A stretch of DNA of 64,000 nt from Vitis vinifera (taxonomy: Eukaryota > Streptophyta > Magnoliopsida > Vitales > Vitaceae): the NCBI RefSeq assembly GCF_030704535.1, contig NC_081815.1:511001-575000 (forward strand), written 5' to 3'. This document shows positions 35,201 to 47,600 of the stretch, one piece after another (the first letter of the stretch is position 1; every line of letters begins with the position of its first letter). The position numbers and the translations under genes were made by a program. The notes under the pieces were generated by a model that was not told the DNA's origin, did not search any database, and saw only the letters and a list, made by a program, of their open reading frames with translations.

Positions 35201-37301
35201 AACTGTTTTTCACATTTAACTTTACAAAGAGAAATTTGTTTTTAAGAATTATTTTTAAAAACTATTTTTTTCTAGAAACCAATTTTTAAGAATTGATTTT
35301 GAAATACATAAATTAGTAGAAACAAAAGCAAATACAAGGATCTAAATGGATTGAAGATGCAACAACAATCCTAGTTATGGGAAGAACTGCAATGTTGCTC
35401 TAGTAGAAGAAGTTTTACCAGACCACCTTGGAATCTACAGGTTTCAGTACTACCAGGAGCTGTCCTCAGCCTAATCATGTCCAAGCCAAATGGATTTAAG
35501 TACAAAAGCGGGCAATATATATTTCTACAATGCCCAGCAATCTCGTCATTTGAATGGTGAGTGCCATCCTCCTAGGATTCCAGCGCTTTTTTTTTCTCTA
35601 TTTTTATGAAATGTCATTGCGCTTCGAGCACTGAACCATTCCTTTCATCTCCAGGCATCCATTCACCATTACTTCTGCTCCAGGAGATGACCACCTCAGT
35701 GTTCACATACGGACAGTGGGAGACTGGACCCAAGAACTGAAGAGAGTATTCACTGAGAGTAATAATTCACGGTCTGTGATTGGAAGAGCCAAGTTCAATC
35801 AACTTGGGCACATTGATCAGAGAGGGTAATTAACCTCAAAACAACTTTACCCTCTTTAACTTTAGGTTCAGATTACTCTTTTCATCATATATAATGATAT
35901 TTACTCAGCATAAAACCTCCATGCAGTCTCCCCAGATTGCTGGTTGATGGTCCCTATGGAGCTCCAGCACAGGACTACCTAAATTACGATGTCTTACTCC
36001 TTGTAGGACTGGGAATTGGAGCTACACCTTTTATAAGCATCCTCAGAGATCTTTTGAACAATACAAGAACAGAAGAGCAAACAGTACATTTCATAATCTG
36101 GACTGACTCTTTCTGTATTTTTTAAACTGGTTAACACTTCCAATTTATTTCTTATTCATTGATCTTTGTTGTGCTCTGCTGATCTAGGACTCAACCACAG
36201 ACATCAGCAGATCAGAGGATAGTCTGAATAGTTTTACATCTTCAAACTCAACACTGGGTACACTGGGTGGAAAGAAGAAATCACAGAGGACTACAAGTGC
36301 TCATTTCTACTGGGTTACCAGAGAACATGGGTCATTCGACTGGTTTAAAGGAGTAATGAATGAAGTAGCAGAAATGGATCTCAAAGTAATGCCTTGTGAA
36401 TTATTAATTGTTATCACTATGAAAGGGCTGCCAGTGACCATATTAACCCTCATTCTCCTCAATTTACTCTAAAACAGGGCCAGATTGAGATGCACAATTA
36501 CCTTACAAGTGTCTATGAAGAGGGTGATGCAAGATCAACCCTGCTCACCATGGTCCAAGCTATCAAGCATGCGAAACATGGTGTCGACATCCTATCAGGC
36601 ACCCGAGTATGACCTTCCATTACCTCTTCATTCAATGGAAATGGTTTTTAACATTGCTACTACCTATTTGTTCCTCAAGTAATAATTGACATGTTAATTT
36701 GTTGCAGGTAAGGACACACTTTGCAAGGCCAAATTGGAAGGAAGTGTTCACAAAAATAGCTTCAAAGCATCCAAATGCCACAGTAGGTAATAATTAATAT
36801 ATACAAAATGCAGAACTATTAATTACAGTGAAATTAGCATGTGTAACGACTAATGAGTGATATTGTTTATCTACCTGGATCCAAGGTTGAACCGTTAGAG
36901 AAACAGGCCCTGGTCTCATTGTTAACCATCATATCACCTGATTAAGAAATTGAATCATGACAAAAACACTGCATATTAGTAGTCGTCCACAAGAATCAGA
37001 AGATTTAGATAAAGGCAGATCACCAAACTTGACTTAGTCTATGCTGGCTACAAATCATAAATGAATTGACTTAGCACTTCATTGTGATAAAATGATTAGT
37101 GATCTATTAGAGAGCCAGATTGTTGAGCACATGAACAGTCTTTAAGAAATTAAGAGAAGGTCTAACTAGAGGATGGATTGACAAATTGCAGGGGTGTTCT
37201 ATTGTGGGATGCCAGTGTTGGCAAAGGATCTAAAGAAGCTATCACAGGAGCTCACTCATAAGACATCAACCCGCTTCGAGTTCCACAAGGAGTATTTCTG
37301 A
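32205..37301 (+). CDS. RBOHE: Respiratory burst oxidase (NADPH oxidase), RBOHE type
   Basis: I read 14 exons: 32205-32769, 32946-33105, 33178-33226, 33442-33555, 33719-34144, 34231-34614, 34755-34850, 35441-35556, 35655-35825, 35927-36083, 36188-36385, 36478-36606, 36708-36786 and 37192-37301. They give 917 residues in one frame. The enzyme moves electrons from cytosolic NADPH through FAD and two haems to make apoplastic superoxide. The N-terminus [12 protein letters not shown] and [15 protein letters not shown] closely resembles Arabidopsis RBOHE as I recall it. A canonical EF-hand loop lies at 244-255 ([12 protein letters not shown]), with a weaker one at about 286-297. Membrane segments with candidate haem histidines include HAGTH and [20 protein letters not shown]-binding HPFTITSAP is near 637-645; NADPH-binding GPYGAP is 702-707 and GLGIGATP 721-728. 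The C-terminus is RFEFHKEYF. All landmarks are intact. Intron 7 carries AT-rich MITE-like sequence. Neighbour downstream is convergent. Confidence 0.96.
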
Positions 37302-37499
37302 GACAAGACACGACACTGATTAAAATATCAGGTTCTTATTTTTGTAATTATTCAAATGATCCTGAGGAAATATATACACATGTAACTCCATGATAATCAC
37401 TCAGCAAAGTGTAAATGCAACTTATATACTATTCATATGTGATGGTCAATACAGTAGAGATCTATATAAAATATAGAATAAAAATTTAAAGATTCCCAA

Positions 37500-38330
37500 C
37501 CACCATGACATAGTTTGTAACAACCTTTGACAATAGACTTGTAAACATACATCTACCCACGTCTGCCCATCATCTAAAACACCAAACATGCCTTGTGTTG
37601 ACTTTTCTTACGTGCCTTAAGAATCAATAAACACAGAATCTAACAGATGAATAATTAGAAAGAACAGCTAGTGCAAGAAGAGATTTTCCATGCTAATAAA
37701 CAAGCAAGAAATACAATCTTTCAAGTATTGAGAGAGGAATTTGTTTCAATTTTGCTCATGCACATCGTACACATATGCCCTATGTCCTTTCCCGTTGTAA
37801 AGACCTATTTTCAAGTGAGCAACAGCCATTACCCATCAAAGAGAAAATATGGATTAACTCAACAGTTGTAAGATAACCAAAAGCTATTGCAACTCAACCC
37901 AAAGACCATAACAAATGCAAGTGGATAATGGAAACCAAAGTGCAAATTGGGTCAGGGAGATGATTCCCCCTCACTTGAATGAATTTTCCATTTCAAAAAT
38001 CCATTCATAGCAGCAAAATTTTCAATCCCCATCAAGCCAAAGGATACTTTACAAGATTCTATTGATTCACCAATACCTTGAAACAGAACCATTCATGCAG
38101 AATGAACAGTATTAAATGTGAGAACAAAAATTTCAATCAATGAGGTGAACCCCATTGCATGTTTGGGTGCCAGGAACTTCTCCATACTGCAAACCACCAT
38201 CCAAAAATGTTTTACTGATGATTAGTGTATCTCTACTGGCTGCAGCTACAATCATGGAACAATTCCTATTGATAACATCAAGATGATATAGATGATGACA
38301 ATGCAACTGGCATATAAGAATCGGAGGATC
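37500..38330. other. Convergent 3' flanks, no gene seen
   Basis: This separates the RBOHE stop (37301) from the stop of the minus-strand membrane-protein gene (38338). It should hold both 3' UTRs. An aataaa hexamer is present at about 37477 on the plus strand. The small frame at 38133-38345 on the minus strand lies beyond the stop of that gene and is not coding. Confidence 0.5.
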
Positions 38331-38337
38331 AAGCACA

Positions 38338-41300
38338 TCAGTCATCCTTCAATCTTCTGAGAAGCTTGGAGGCCCAGCGACGAACACGTCTCTTCAGCGT
38401 ATAACCAACAACAACTCCAGCAACGAAGAAAACTGCACAAAGCTTTGAACACGTCCATAATGATACCGCCTGCCTGCAATTGGACATACAGTAACAGCAG
38501 TTCATTTGTAAGTAATAAACACATCGATGGTGAAAACACACTTTTTCTACCATTACCTTCCAAAGATGAAAATAACAAGAATACAAAAGCAGAAGTGGAT
38601 GGCAATTTATCAGGAGGCCCCATTTGGTTATTCCTCTCCTCATGAGTGGTAACTCCACTATGAGATTTATTTTAGTACAACCCTGTGGCAATACGTATTA
38701 CGTAATAGTTTTTCTTAAACATACACAATTTGGTATGACTGATTTTTTTTATTTATTTTGTCTGATAGGTTGGCATGGGCTCGTTTTCACTAAACACTAT
38801 GATTTGAAGATCACATTTTTTCACACTGTTAATTAGGTTCTGCTCAAATAACACAGTTTCTGAAATATCATCTGAAGCTGAATTCTCCTAGCATGTTCGT
38901 AATCAGTTTACATGTTCATTTGAATGAACTCAAAATATGCCAACCGATACCATTCCAGCTTCCTAGATGTTTCAAGTAAAAAACATTGAAGCAAACAAAT
39001 AGCTCTGGAAAGTCATTTCCAATCAAATTTTGAGCATTTCACAATTCCATACCTTCTTAAGGCCCATTGATCAAAGCAAACACATATCAAATAACACTAA
39101 CACTATGGTTGTCACCACACCCTAACCTCCAATATCAATTCAAAGAAAAAATAAATTAATAAACGCAAAGGTCCCCAGATTGACATCAACAATGCATCCA
39201 ATACATCCGACATGCAGACATGGAGATTGAAATCATGTCAACACGGCATAGCCCAGTTATTGATGTTGAAAAGAAATCCCAAGAAGGTAGTGTTGCCAAT
39301 TCAATTTTAGAAAGAGAGAACTTATTTCAGACTGTCAATAAAACATGGAGATGAAATTGCATACAGAACCTCAGTGCAAGAAATCAAAACAACCATAGTG
39401 AAGCAGGTTACAATTGATGCATAAAGCCAAGATATGCGTATAAATGAAGATTTGTGAAACAAAAGGTGTAAAGCCATGCCAAAACCCACAAATAGCAAAT
39501 GTATATCACCATATTGCACTAAAATCATTTGCAAATAGGAGAATCAAATCAAAGCCAAAACTCTTATCACCAAAGAAACAGCATTATACTGAACAACAGA
39601 GTTAAGAGAAACAAAAACACACTGCAGCAATGGTACCCAAGCATGGATATGACTACCAAAACTAAAGGCAATACCAAAGACACATTTTTTTTTGGTAAGT
39701 AAGAGAATGTATTAAAAAGTGCTAAAAGCACACAAGAGTACAAAGGCAATACCAAAGACACATAAGTCAAGGGAAAAAGCCACAAAGTCTTTAATCACCT
39801 TGTCTCTTAACATTTATGGTGTATTATGATTCATGCAAGACAACATGAAGGGAACATTGTGAAGAACAAACTTGACCCAAAGGTAAAAACCTGAGAGTTG
39901 CAACATTCTCAAATTGCTTAATATGAAAAATGAACAGAATATGGCAAAATAGGACAAATGTCATTATAGAAACTCCACACAGGCACCTTCACTATAAATT
40001 TAGAATGATCACTGATTAGGAACAGTTGTAACATTGTCAGAATGACTAAAAGTTTTTTTTTTTTTTTGATGAGTAAAAAGAAAGAATACATTAAAAAGCG
40101 CTAGCACAAAGGCATGGCAACATACATACGGAGTATAAAATATAGGCCATAAGGCTAGAAAGAGAGAAGAGGGAAAAGACCTACCCCCTAAAACCACCCA
40201 ATGCTAAAAGCACTATCCAAATCAAAAATGATCCCAGAAGCCTAGCAAAGATCCCCATAAACCCCCAGAATTCCAACCCCCTCAACCCAGCTGGAAACCA
40301 AGAAATCAACCTCGTACAGAAGGAGACACTGAGACCCCACTGCCTCTTCCCCTGGCTGAGAGAGCCAAGCGATTAAAATTGACCAGGCAATCAAGTTCAC
40401 GGAGATCTCTCACCAAACAAGTAACCAACAACGAATTCTTCTTTCCCCCTACGACCTTAACCCCATGACCTTTTCTTGACTCCCATTTTCTCATAAGGGA
40501 TTTGCTTCTCAGACCCCTCCACTGCACAAAAAGCTACTGAACATAACAAACTTTTTGGAGACACTAAAAGAGTCAGGGTTCTCCTCATCTGAAACGCTAC
40601 ATGTCTCCAAAGATTTACCGGCCTCCAACTCTGCAGTCCTGGCATCCAAATCCTTTCCCAAAGAATCTGTTGTTGCACTTGCCGCAAGATCCACCAACCT
40701 CCCATCTTGGAGCAGCATTCTTAGCGGCTGAAGCCCCAAACCTGGAGACCCTGAGGAAGGCCCCACTCTTGCAGTACTCGCTGCGCCAAGAATGACTAAA
40801 AGGTTACAACCATCTTAAACATTTATTCATGAACACCCCAAGAAAAAAACTACTCTCCCTGGACTCTTGTGCCATTTCCATTAGTTGCCAACTCTTGTAG
40901 CATTATTTTCAGACATCCACCTATTTCCTCTGCAGTTAAAAAAGAAAATAACAAACAGAGAACGAACTCTCTTGCCACACCATAAAAACAAGACAAGAAT
41001 TTCATGTAGTAGATGCCAATTTGCATAAGAAATTGTTAGTTGAGTTGAGCTATATATGTTAAAAACTATAGCAGCCAAGTCGAATTCCACCTATTAAACT
41101 AAATCCCTTCCTCTGCAGTTAAAAAAGAAAATAACAAACAGAGAACGAACTATCTTGCCACACCATAAAAACAAGACAAGAATTTCATGTAGTAGAAGCC
41201 AATTTGCATAAGAAATTGTTAGTTGAGTTGAGCTATATATGTTAAAAACTATAGCAGCCAAGTCGAATTCCACCTATTAAACTAAATCCCTTCCTCCCTC

Positions 41301-41763
41301 TAAAATTCTGTGCCAAGAATTATACACTATGATCACTCGACAGAAAGAATTAAAATGCAAGAAGTGAAAGCAAGTCACTTTCTCGAGAAAATAATGAAAA
41401 GATTGCACTTAGCATTGCTCATAATCGGCAAATTGCAAGTTACATCTACAAGACTACAAGAAGTATCCGGACTCAAAACATTAAAGATCACGGTTTCAAA
41501 CACAAGAATCTCAAAAACAGTATCAAATTTTCGTCGAGAACTCAAGAATCCCAAAATGTAACAGTAGAAACATTATAAAGAAGAGAAAAGAGAGGCACAA
41601 GGAAGTACCTGGGAGCTCTGGTAACCAAAACCCCAGACTGTTCAGAAGACAAAGCAGAAACTCCTCCTCCTCCTCCTCCTCCTCCTCCACTCTCAGATAA
41701 AGATCTGGAGGCGGATTGATAGTCTCTGGAAGCCTTACGAAGCAGTTGCTGCAATCCGTCCAT
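38338..41763 (-). CDS. Small single-pass membrane protein, tail-anchored architecture
   Basis: Two exons, 41609-41763 and 38338-38473, are joined across a 3.1-kb intron with GT/AG borders and give 96 residues. The N-terminal half (MDGLQQLLRKASRDYQSASR) is polar and is followed by a Gly run coded by a CTC/GGA-type microsatellite. One hydrophobic segment spans about 57-78 (LWTCSKLCAVFFVAGVVVGY). A strongly basic tail KRRVRRWASKLLRRLKDD ends the protein. A lone membrane segment near the C-terminus followed by basic residues is the layout of tail-anchored proteins of the chloroplast outer envelope (OEP9 type) or mitochondrial outer membrane. I infer this from layout only and cannot name the family with certainty. 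The intron carries two truncated LINE copies and a tandem duplication. The gene starts 759 bp from the oppositely oriented PRXQ gene. Confidence 0.75.
39686..39741 (-). mobile_element. Very short 5'-truncated LINE copy with 22-bp target duplication
   Basis: The 56-bp insert is the 3' end of a non-LTR element on the minus strand, ending in a poly(A) tail (T run on the plus strand at 39686). It shares its end (ttggtaagtaagagaatgta on the plus strand) with the longer copy at 40053. It is framed by perfect 22-bp direct repeats at 39664-39685 and 39742-39763. This is a textbook target-primed insertion that stopped almost at once. Confidence 0.88.
40053..40788 (-). mobile_element. 5'-truncated LINE copy with 14-bp target duplication
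   Basis: The insert is 736 bp, read on the minus strand, ending in a poly(A) tail at 40053-40067. It is framed by perfect direct repeats agaatgactaaaag at 40039-40052 and 40789-40802. Only the 3' part remains, with short broken frames and no reverse transcriptase. The 3' end resembles the 56-bp copy at 39686, so both come from one LINE family. It sits in the intron of the small membrane protein, in the same orientation as that gene. The interior is GC-richer than the surrounding intron. Confidence 0.85.
40925..41290. repeat. 183-bp tandem duplication
   Basis: Two adjacent copies of 183 bp (about 40925-41107 and 41108-41290) differ at only about two positions by eye, so the duplication is recent. 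It lies in the intron of the small membrane-protein gene. Confidence 0.93.
41661..41689. repeat. (CTC)n coding microsatellite
   Basis: Nine or so CTC units, read as a poly-Gly run on the minus strand, lie inside exon 1 of the small membrane-protein gene. Length changes by whole units would only change the number of glycines. Confidence 0.9.
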
Positions 41764-42522
41764 TATTCAAAGCTTCAGACACAATCCACAGAAGAAATTC
41801 AAAGCCTCAATGCTTCAACAACCCCTTCACCTTCGTTGAACGGCGAAGACGGTAAGTGATGGGTCAGGAAAAGCTAGGGTTTTCTGCTAAGCGAAAATTA
41901 CAAAAAGAAAAATAAAAAAAGAATTAATGATTTTCATCTAAATTACATATACCTCCCCTCCCCAAGGGTTTTAAAAATATGGATTTTTTTAGAAACAATA
42001 ATAGCCTATTCAAAATGAGTTATAATCGTTTTATTTTTAATTATTTCTTTTAGATGTATTGAATTTTTCTTGTGCCACAGACAGATTAAGATGTATTAAT
42101 GTTGTATGTCCAAACAAAGAATTCTTATTTTATCTCTCCTGAAGTAACTCCAACTTTATACATCTACACTATTTAAAATTACCCAATATTTTTCAATCCA
42201 CCATAATTTGGTTGATAAATAACATATCTTTCATGAAATTTGCATTATTGTATGGACTATATGGTGGTGGGTCATGCCGTCATGGCCCATGGGTGAGACT
42301 TGATAAAGAGAGTAATGGTCCTGAGGTTCACCATGAAACACCAGAAGCGGTTAAACCCCGTACTAGGCGATAGGAGAATGAGGTCAGCATTCCGCCACGC
42401 CAAAAAGGCAATCTCATTCTATCTATCCCCATCTCCCCCTCCAAACCCCCCCGCTAAGCTTCCACTCCAAACACTACCCAAGCAACCATTTTTTTACAGG
42501 TACTTTACCTTCCTCACTCTTA
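41764..42522. promoter_or_regulatory. Shared divergent promoter region
   Basis: This 759-bp stretch separates the ATG of the minus-strand membrane protein from that of PRXQ on the plus strand. A telo-box-like agggtttt is present near 41877. No clear TATA box was found on either side. Both leaders must lie here. Confidence 0.5.
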
Positions 42523-44106
42523 ATGGCTTCCCTCTTCCTCCCCAAGCATTCTCTTCCCTCTCTCCTCTCCACTCAAATTCCCAAAACCCCATCTCTCCAC
42601 TCCCTTCCACTTGTCTCCAAATCATCACATTCTCAATTTTATGGTCTCACCTTCTCTTCTTCGCCCTCTCTTCCACTTCCTTCTTCTTCCTCTCCAAAGA
42701 AGGCTTCCATTTTTGCTAAGGTACATTGCTTAAACTTGAAGATCTTTAGGTTTTATAACTAGCTAACATTTTATGTGGGTGTGGTGATGTATAGTTGGTT
42801 GTGTTTTTTCTTTGGTGTTTTCTCTTAATTTCAGGTTTCCAAAGGCCAAGTGCCCCCACCCTTCACTTTGAAAGACCAGGATGGGAAGACCGTGAGCCTC
42901 TCCAAGTTCAAAGGGAAGCCTGTGGTGGTCTATTTCTACCCTGCTGATGAAACTCCAGGATGCACCAAACAGGTATCACATACTTTATTGTCAAAACAAG
43001 TGGGGAGGACAAGCCAATGAGGATTTCCTTTTTTAAGGAAAAAGAAATTAAACTTCAGTTCAAACATTCTCTGAAAAAACAGCATGGCAATTATGCAAAT
43101 ATAATGACTAAAATGTCCCACCTGCCATAGTTGGTCCAACAATTGGGACTAATTCATGGGAAGAGTGTTTGACCTTCTTCTGGAGTGCATTGACATCAAG
43201 AAGTTAGGGCAGGTACTCAACTGTAGACCTAGACTGGATTTAATTGGTGAAAGTCATGGCCGTTTTGGGAAGACAATTTTACAGGATGGGAAAAAGAAAT
43301 TTAGATTTAAGAAGAGATTTTTAGTACAAATTTACTATCACAATTGTGTTTATGTGTTAAACAGAGTGTGAATTAGTTCAAATCCATTGCTACTTCAGCC
43401 AATGGATGCTTGATATGATGGACTATCCCTTCCATAAGAATTTATCCTTGTAGGGTGGATAGTAACTAGGTTTCAAGTTTGGGGATGGGTCACCTAAATG
43501 AAGGTGCTCGAATAAAAGTTTTGACCCTATCCTCGTTGGACACTAATTGGTTTTTACATGAAATGGTTAAAACCCAATCCAAGAATTGGTATTAGAACCG
43601 TCATGGGTTTCAGGGAATGGAAAACTAACAATTGATGTGGCCTTGGCAGGCATGTGCTTTCAGGGACTCTTATGAGAAATTCAAGAAAGCAGGAGCCCAG
43701 GTTGTGGGCATTAGTGGTGATGACCCATCATCACACAAGGTAATACAAAAATAATTGGTCTTGAATCGATGTTTCCTCGTTCTCTCAAGGGAAAAATTCC
43801 CATAGTTTTCAGTAGTTTCGGAGTTAACTGGTAGCTGTGGCCAAAAATGCTTGTAGTTAACTAGTGTTTGTAAATGAATTAATGTAGGCATTTGCAAAGA
43901 AATACAGACTTCCATTCACATTGCTGAGCGATGACGGAAACAAGGTGAGGAAAGATTGGGGAGTGCCGGCAGATCTGTTTGGAACATTGCCCGGGAGACA
44001 AACTTATGTTCTTGACAAGAAGGGAGTGGTTCAGCTCATCTACAATAATCAGTTCCAACCCGAAAAGCATATCGATGAGACCTTGAAACTACTTCAAACC
44101 CTTTGA
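42523..44106 (+). CDS. PRXQ: Chloroplast peroxiredoxin Q
   Basis: Four exons, 42523-42720, 42835-42972, 43650-43739 and 43888-44106, give 214 residues, against about 216 in Arabidopsis. The enzyme reduces hydrogen peroxide and alkyl peroxides in the thylakoid lumen or stroma using thioredoxin. Residues 1 to about 66 are Ser/Pro-rich with few acidic residues, as expected of a plastid transit peptide. The catalytic domain starts [18 protein letters not shown]. Peroxidatic Cys109 sits in ADETPGC and resolving Cys114 five residues on (TKQACAF), the hallmark of PrxQ. The rest ([45 protein letters not shown]) is intact. The ATG lies in a good context and is the only start giving a proper transit peptide. 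An upstream overlapping frame starting near 42300 is a shadow. The gene is convergent with FMO1; a plausible aataaa signal is near 44256. Confidence 0.96.
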
Positions 44107-44652
44107 GCCTTTCTTATTGTAGCTTCTCTCCTTCCTTCATTTCTGATAATTTTTTCATTTTTATCCCTCCCCACCATGAGATTTGTCCTCTTGAAGTTAA
44201 TTTATATATAACTCTCTATTGAACTTGTACTCTGTCTCACAAGTAAATGAAACTAAATAAAACTTTCATTATATGGAATGAAAACCCGGTAATCTGCTTG
44301 ACAATTGCCTTCTAGTCATTGTGGCTCTGAGGTTGATTTGCTAGCATGGCCAACTCACTTCAAGGCAGCAAAACCCGAGAGAACAAACCACACTGTAAGT
44401 CTTGTGTTATTATCAATTCTTTCTATTGCAAGACCATAAATTTTCTCTATTATTTAGAATGGAATAATACTATTTTATATGGAGGCTTATACATAGGTCA
44501 AGGCCTCCTAGATACATGTATGAATCCAATGATACATATCTACTAGCATTCTCCTAACAGAGTTCTTATTTATATGAATGAAATTATCAACGCATAACAA
44601 ATATCATATGTAAACAAGTTAAAAGATAGGTGTCAATGTGCTTGCTAGAGAT

Positions 44653-47600
44653 TCATTTTTCCTCCCCGTAGTCTTCACTGTTATAAGGACTAAATGCTTC
44701 TGATAACCAGCTTTTCTTCCTCCATGATGTCCATCCCATCTCTTCACAAATTTCATCACTGTGGTTGATACTGTAAGTGGAAATGCATCCCCTCTTGTAG
44801 AATCTGGTGGTCTTCTTCATAACTTCAGTTTCATTGTTCGTTTTCTCTATCATCTTCTCCACACTGGGGAGCTTAAAGTGATCGTCCACAAGCCGTGCCA
44901 GCCATTTGGAGCGTAGCTCTGCTGTGTGCAGGTTTGCCACGCTCTCAACATAACCCACAAAAGCCATGTTGGGAATCAAAGGATGTATGGTGCTCCTGCC
45001 ATTGAAAGAAAGTTGATGAGCATCAGTCACCGTAAAATCTTCCCTTCATGTATATATATAAAACTTGTATATTCTGCTTGAAGGTTAGAGATTTACCTGT
45101 ATAAGGGCATAACACCAGAAGGAGATTCTATTACACTACGGAAAGGCTCAGGCAATATATCTTTGAGCTTTTTCTTCCCATCAAAACCAGTTGCCAGAAC
45201 TACAACATCAGCCTCCAACTTGGTGTCGTCCTCAAACTGAATTCCTCCATTCCAAAACCACCATTTTGAGGCTCTCTTAAACATGATGTTTCCCTTATCA
45301 GCCTCCGAGAAGAAATTATCTGGAAGGATAGCCATTTGACAGGATGCATAGTCTTCCTCAAATGGGTGATCCGGTTTCAGTCCATACTTCCGCAGTGGAA
45401 GCTTCCACGCCAGATAGGACTCGATGAACTTGGAAACTGCTTGCCTCTGCCAATAATCATAGAATAATCAACTATTAATTAGCAAATATTTATAAAAAAT
45501 CAGTTGGTAATTTACCCCATGAGTGGTTCAAAGTCTTACCATTGGAGATAAAAGGTGGCAAAAGAGACTCCTGAGCATGCCTTGATCAGGCCTTTCATGG
45601 AAGAACTGAGAAAACCTTGTTGAATAGAACCAGGAAAATGGCAGACCCCAAACCCAGTAATGAGGAACGGTCCAATGCAAAGTCCTTATCACCATGGTGC
45701 ACGGCTGCCCTTCTGGCCCTTTAACAGATCAAATCCAACCATACAAGTCAGTACACGGATCCTCCTTCCAATGAAAATTCTCCCCAAGAAAACTATAATA
45801 TAAAAAATGAGCTTTTTAACCAACCCAGGAAAAATTGTCAGCATTTGAATTCAACCATCATAAAAGGGTTGAATTGAATTCATGTCTGCTCAAATTTTGG
45901 AATAAGATGTGGAAAATTACAAACCCGACAGCGGCTTTATTCCCTTTGGGTGTCGGTGGAATGTGGTATGTGGTAAGTGGTAAGTGGTAAGGAATTTTCT
46001 TTTTTCTGCCTTCCAAATTCTCGTCTAACGTGGGAAGAGAATACTGGAATTCCACCTCGTGGTATTTAAAAAACAACGAAAACTTCCAGAGTCAGCAAGT
46101 CAAAAGAAAGAAATAGACTTGATGGTCCGCTTGACACTTTGGGCACGCCATGCATAATATATACTTTTATTCCCTTTCTTGTCTCTTGTAACCAAACCAA
46201 AACCATGCAAATTCACCTCTTTTTACGTAGAACTATTGAGACAGTCAATGACGAGCTCCATATTTGCTTTTATCGAATATAAGATAAATACATAAGAGAT
46301 AAAAATAATATATTTTATTTTTTGATTTATTATATATAATCTTTAATAGATTAAAAGATGAGATAATATACCTTATTGCTATAGTATTTTATGGGATGTT
46401 TTTATTTCTTATTATAAATAATATCTTAAAATATATACATCTCATCTTATTTGGATATCAGAAAATGATAATCCGTAATTTTTATTACCTTGATTTGCCT
46501 CTGCGCATTCAGCAGCTACATCAATGGCGGATTTCTTGTAGCCAACCACTGCAACCCTCTTTCCTTTGAGAAGATTAGTAACCCCTTCTTGGTCGAGTTT
46601 GGAGTAATCAAGAGAATGCAGGACCTGGCCTTGGAATATTTCAGGACCTTTATTGCGTGGAAAAGCTGGCATTTTGGGTATGTCACCGTACTTGCCGATG
46701 CACACTACCACAAACTCGAAGGAATACCACTGAAATGGGTTGAAAAAACAAAACAAAAATCAGAATAAAAAAAAAAAAAAAACATACAGACAAGCTTTTG
46801 ACAAAAAAATATTTATGAGAATTTCTTTTTAAAAATAAGTTATTTAGAATAAATTATAGTTTTAGTTATTTTTGTAAACCACCCTGAGTAACAATCGAAA
46901 TTTTCTAAAAATAATTGAAATCTATTTTTACTAATTATTTTCAAAAAATGCTTTCTGTGAAATATTTTGGAAAACTTGACAACCATACCTCCACCTTTTT
47001 TATATTAGAAAAAAATATGTACAATCTATTTCTAATCGGCTTACATGCAAAATTACATGCATGCATGCTTACATGTATATGTCAATATTAACCTTTAACC
47101 TAGATTATTGCTTTTGCTTAAGAAAAAACTGAGTAGGGTTTTAATTCTAAAATTCTTCACAAACTTGCAAAACTTCAATGAGTTAGTATAAAAAATCAAA
47201 AGGTAGGTCGAAAATTTTCTGCATATTCTTTCCTTTCCAATTCGTCAAGAAAATTGAGCTGCCCAGGGAAAAGGGAAGGAAAAGGAAGAAGATCAAAAAA
47301 GCCCGGGTCCTGTGATTAAGTTTTCTTTCCAGGAAGCCAAACAGAAGTTGACTAGCGATGTATATTAGGTTGATTACGCTATAGAAATCGAGGAAAAAAA
47401 ATGAAAAAACCTTCATTTGAAACGAAAGCAAAGGAAAATAGGAAAAATGACCTGCACATCCTGGGATTGGTTGGTCTGGACAGCAACCTCCCAAACCGGC
47501 CGCCCGGCCAACAAACTCCCATACTCCCCTGGTCTGCCGTCAGCATCAGTGGCGTCCCGGTCCCCAACGAACCGGAGCTCCACCACCTTTGAATTAAACC

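Noticed and set aside
42300-42719. 139-codon frame overlapping PRXQ exon 1
   Set aside because: It is in a different phase. The frame starting at 42523 gives a proper transit peptide and continues in phase into the peroxiredoxin domain.
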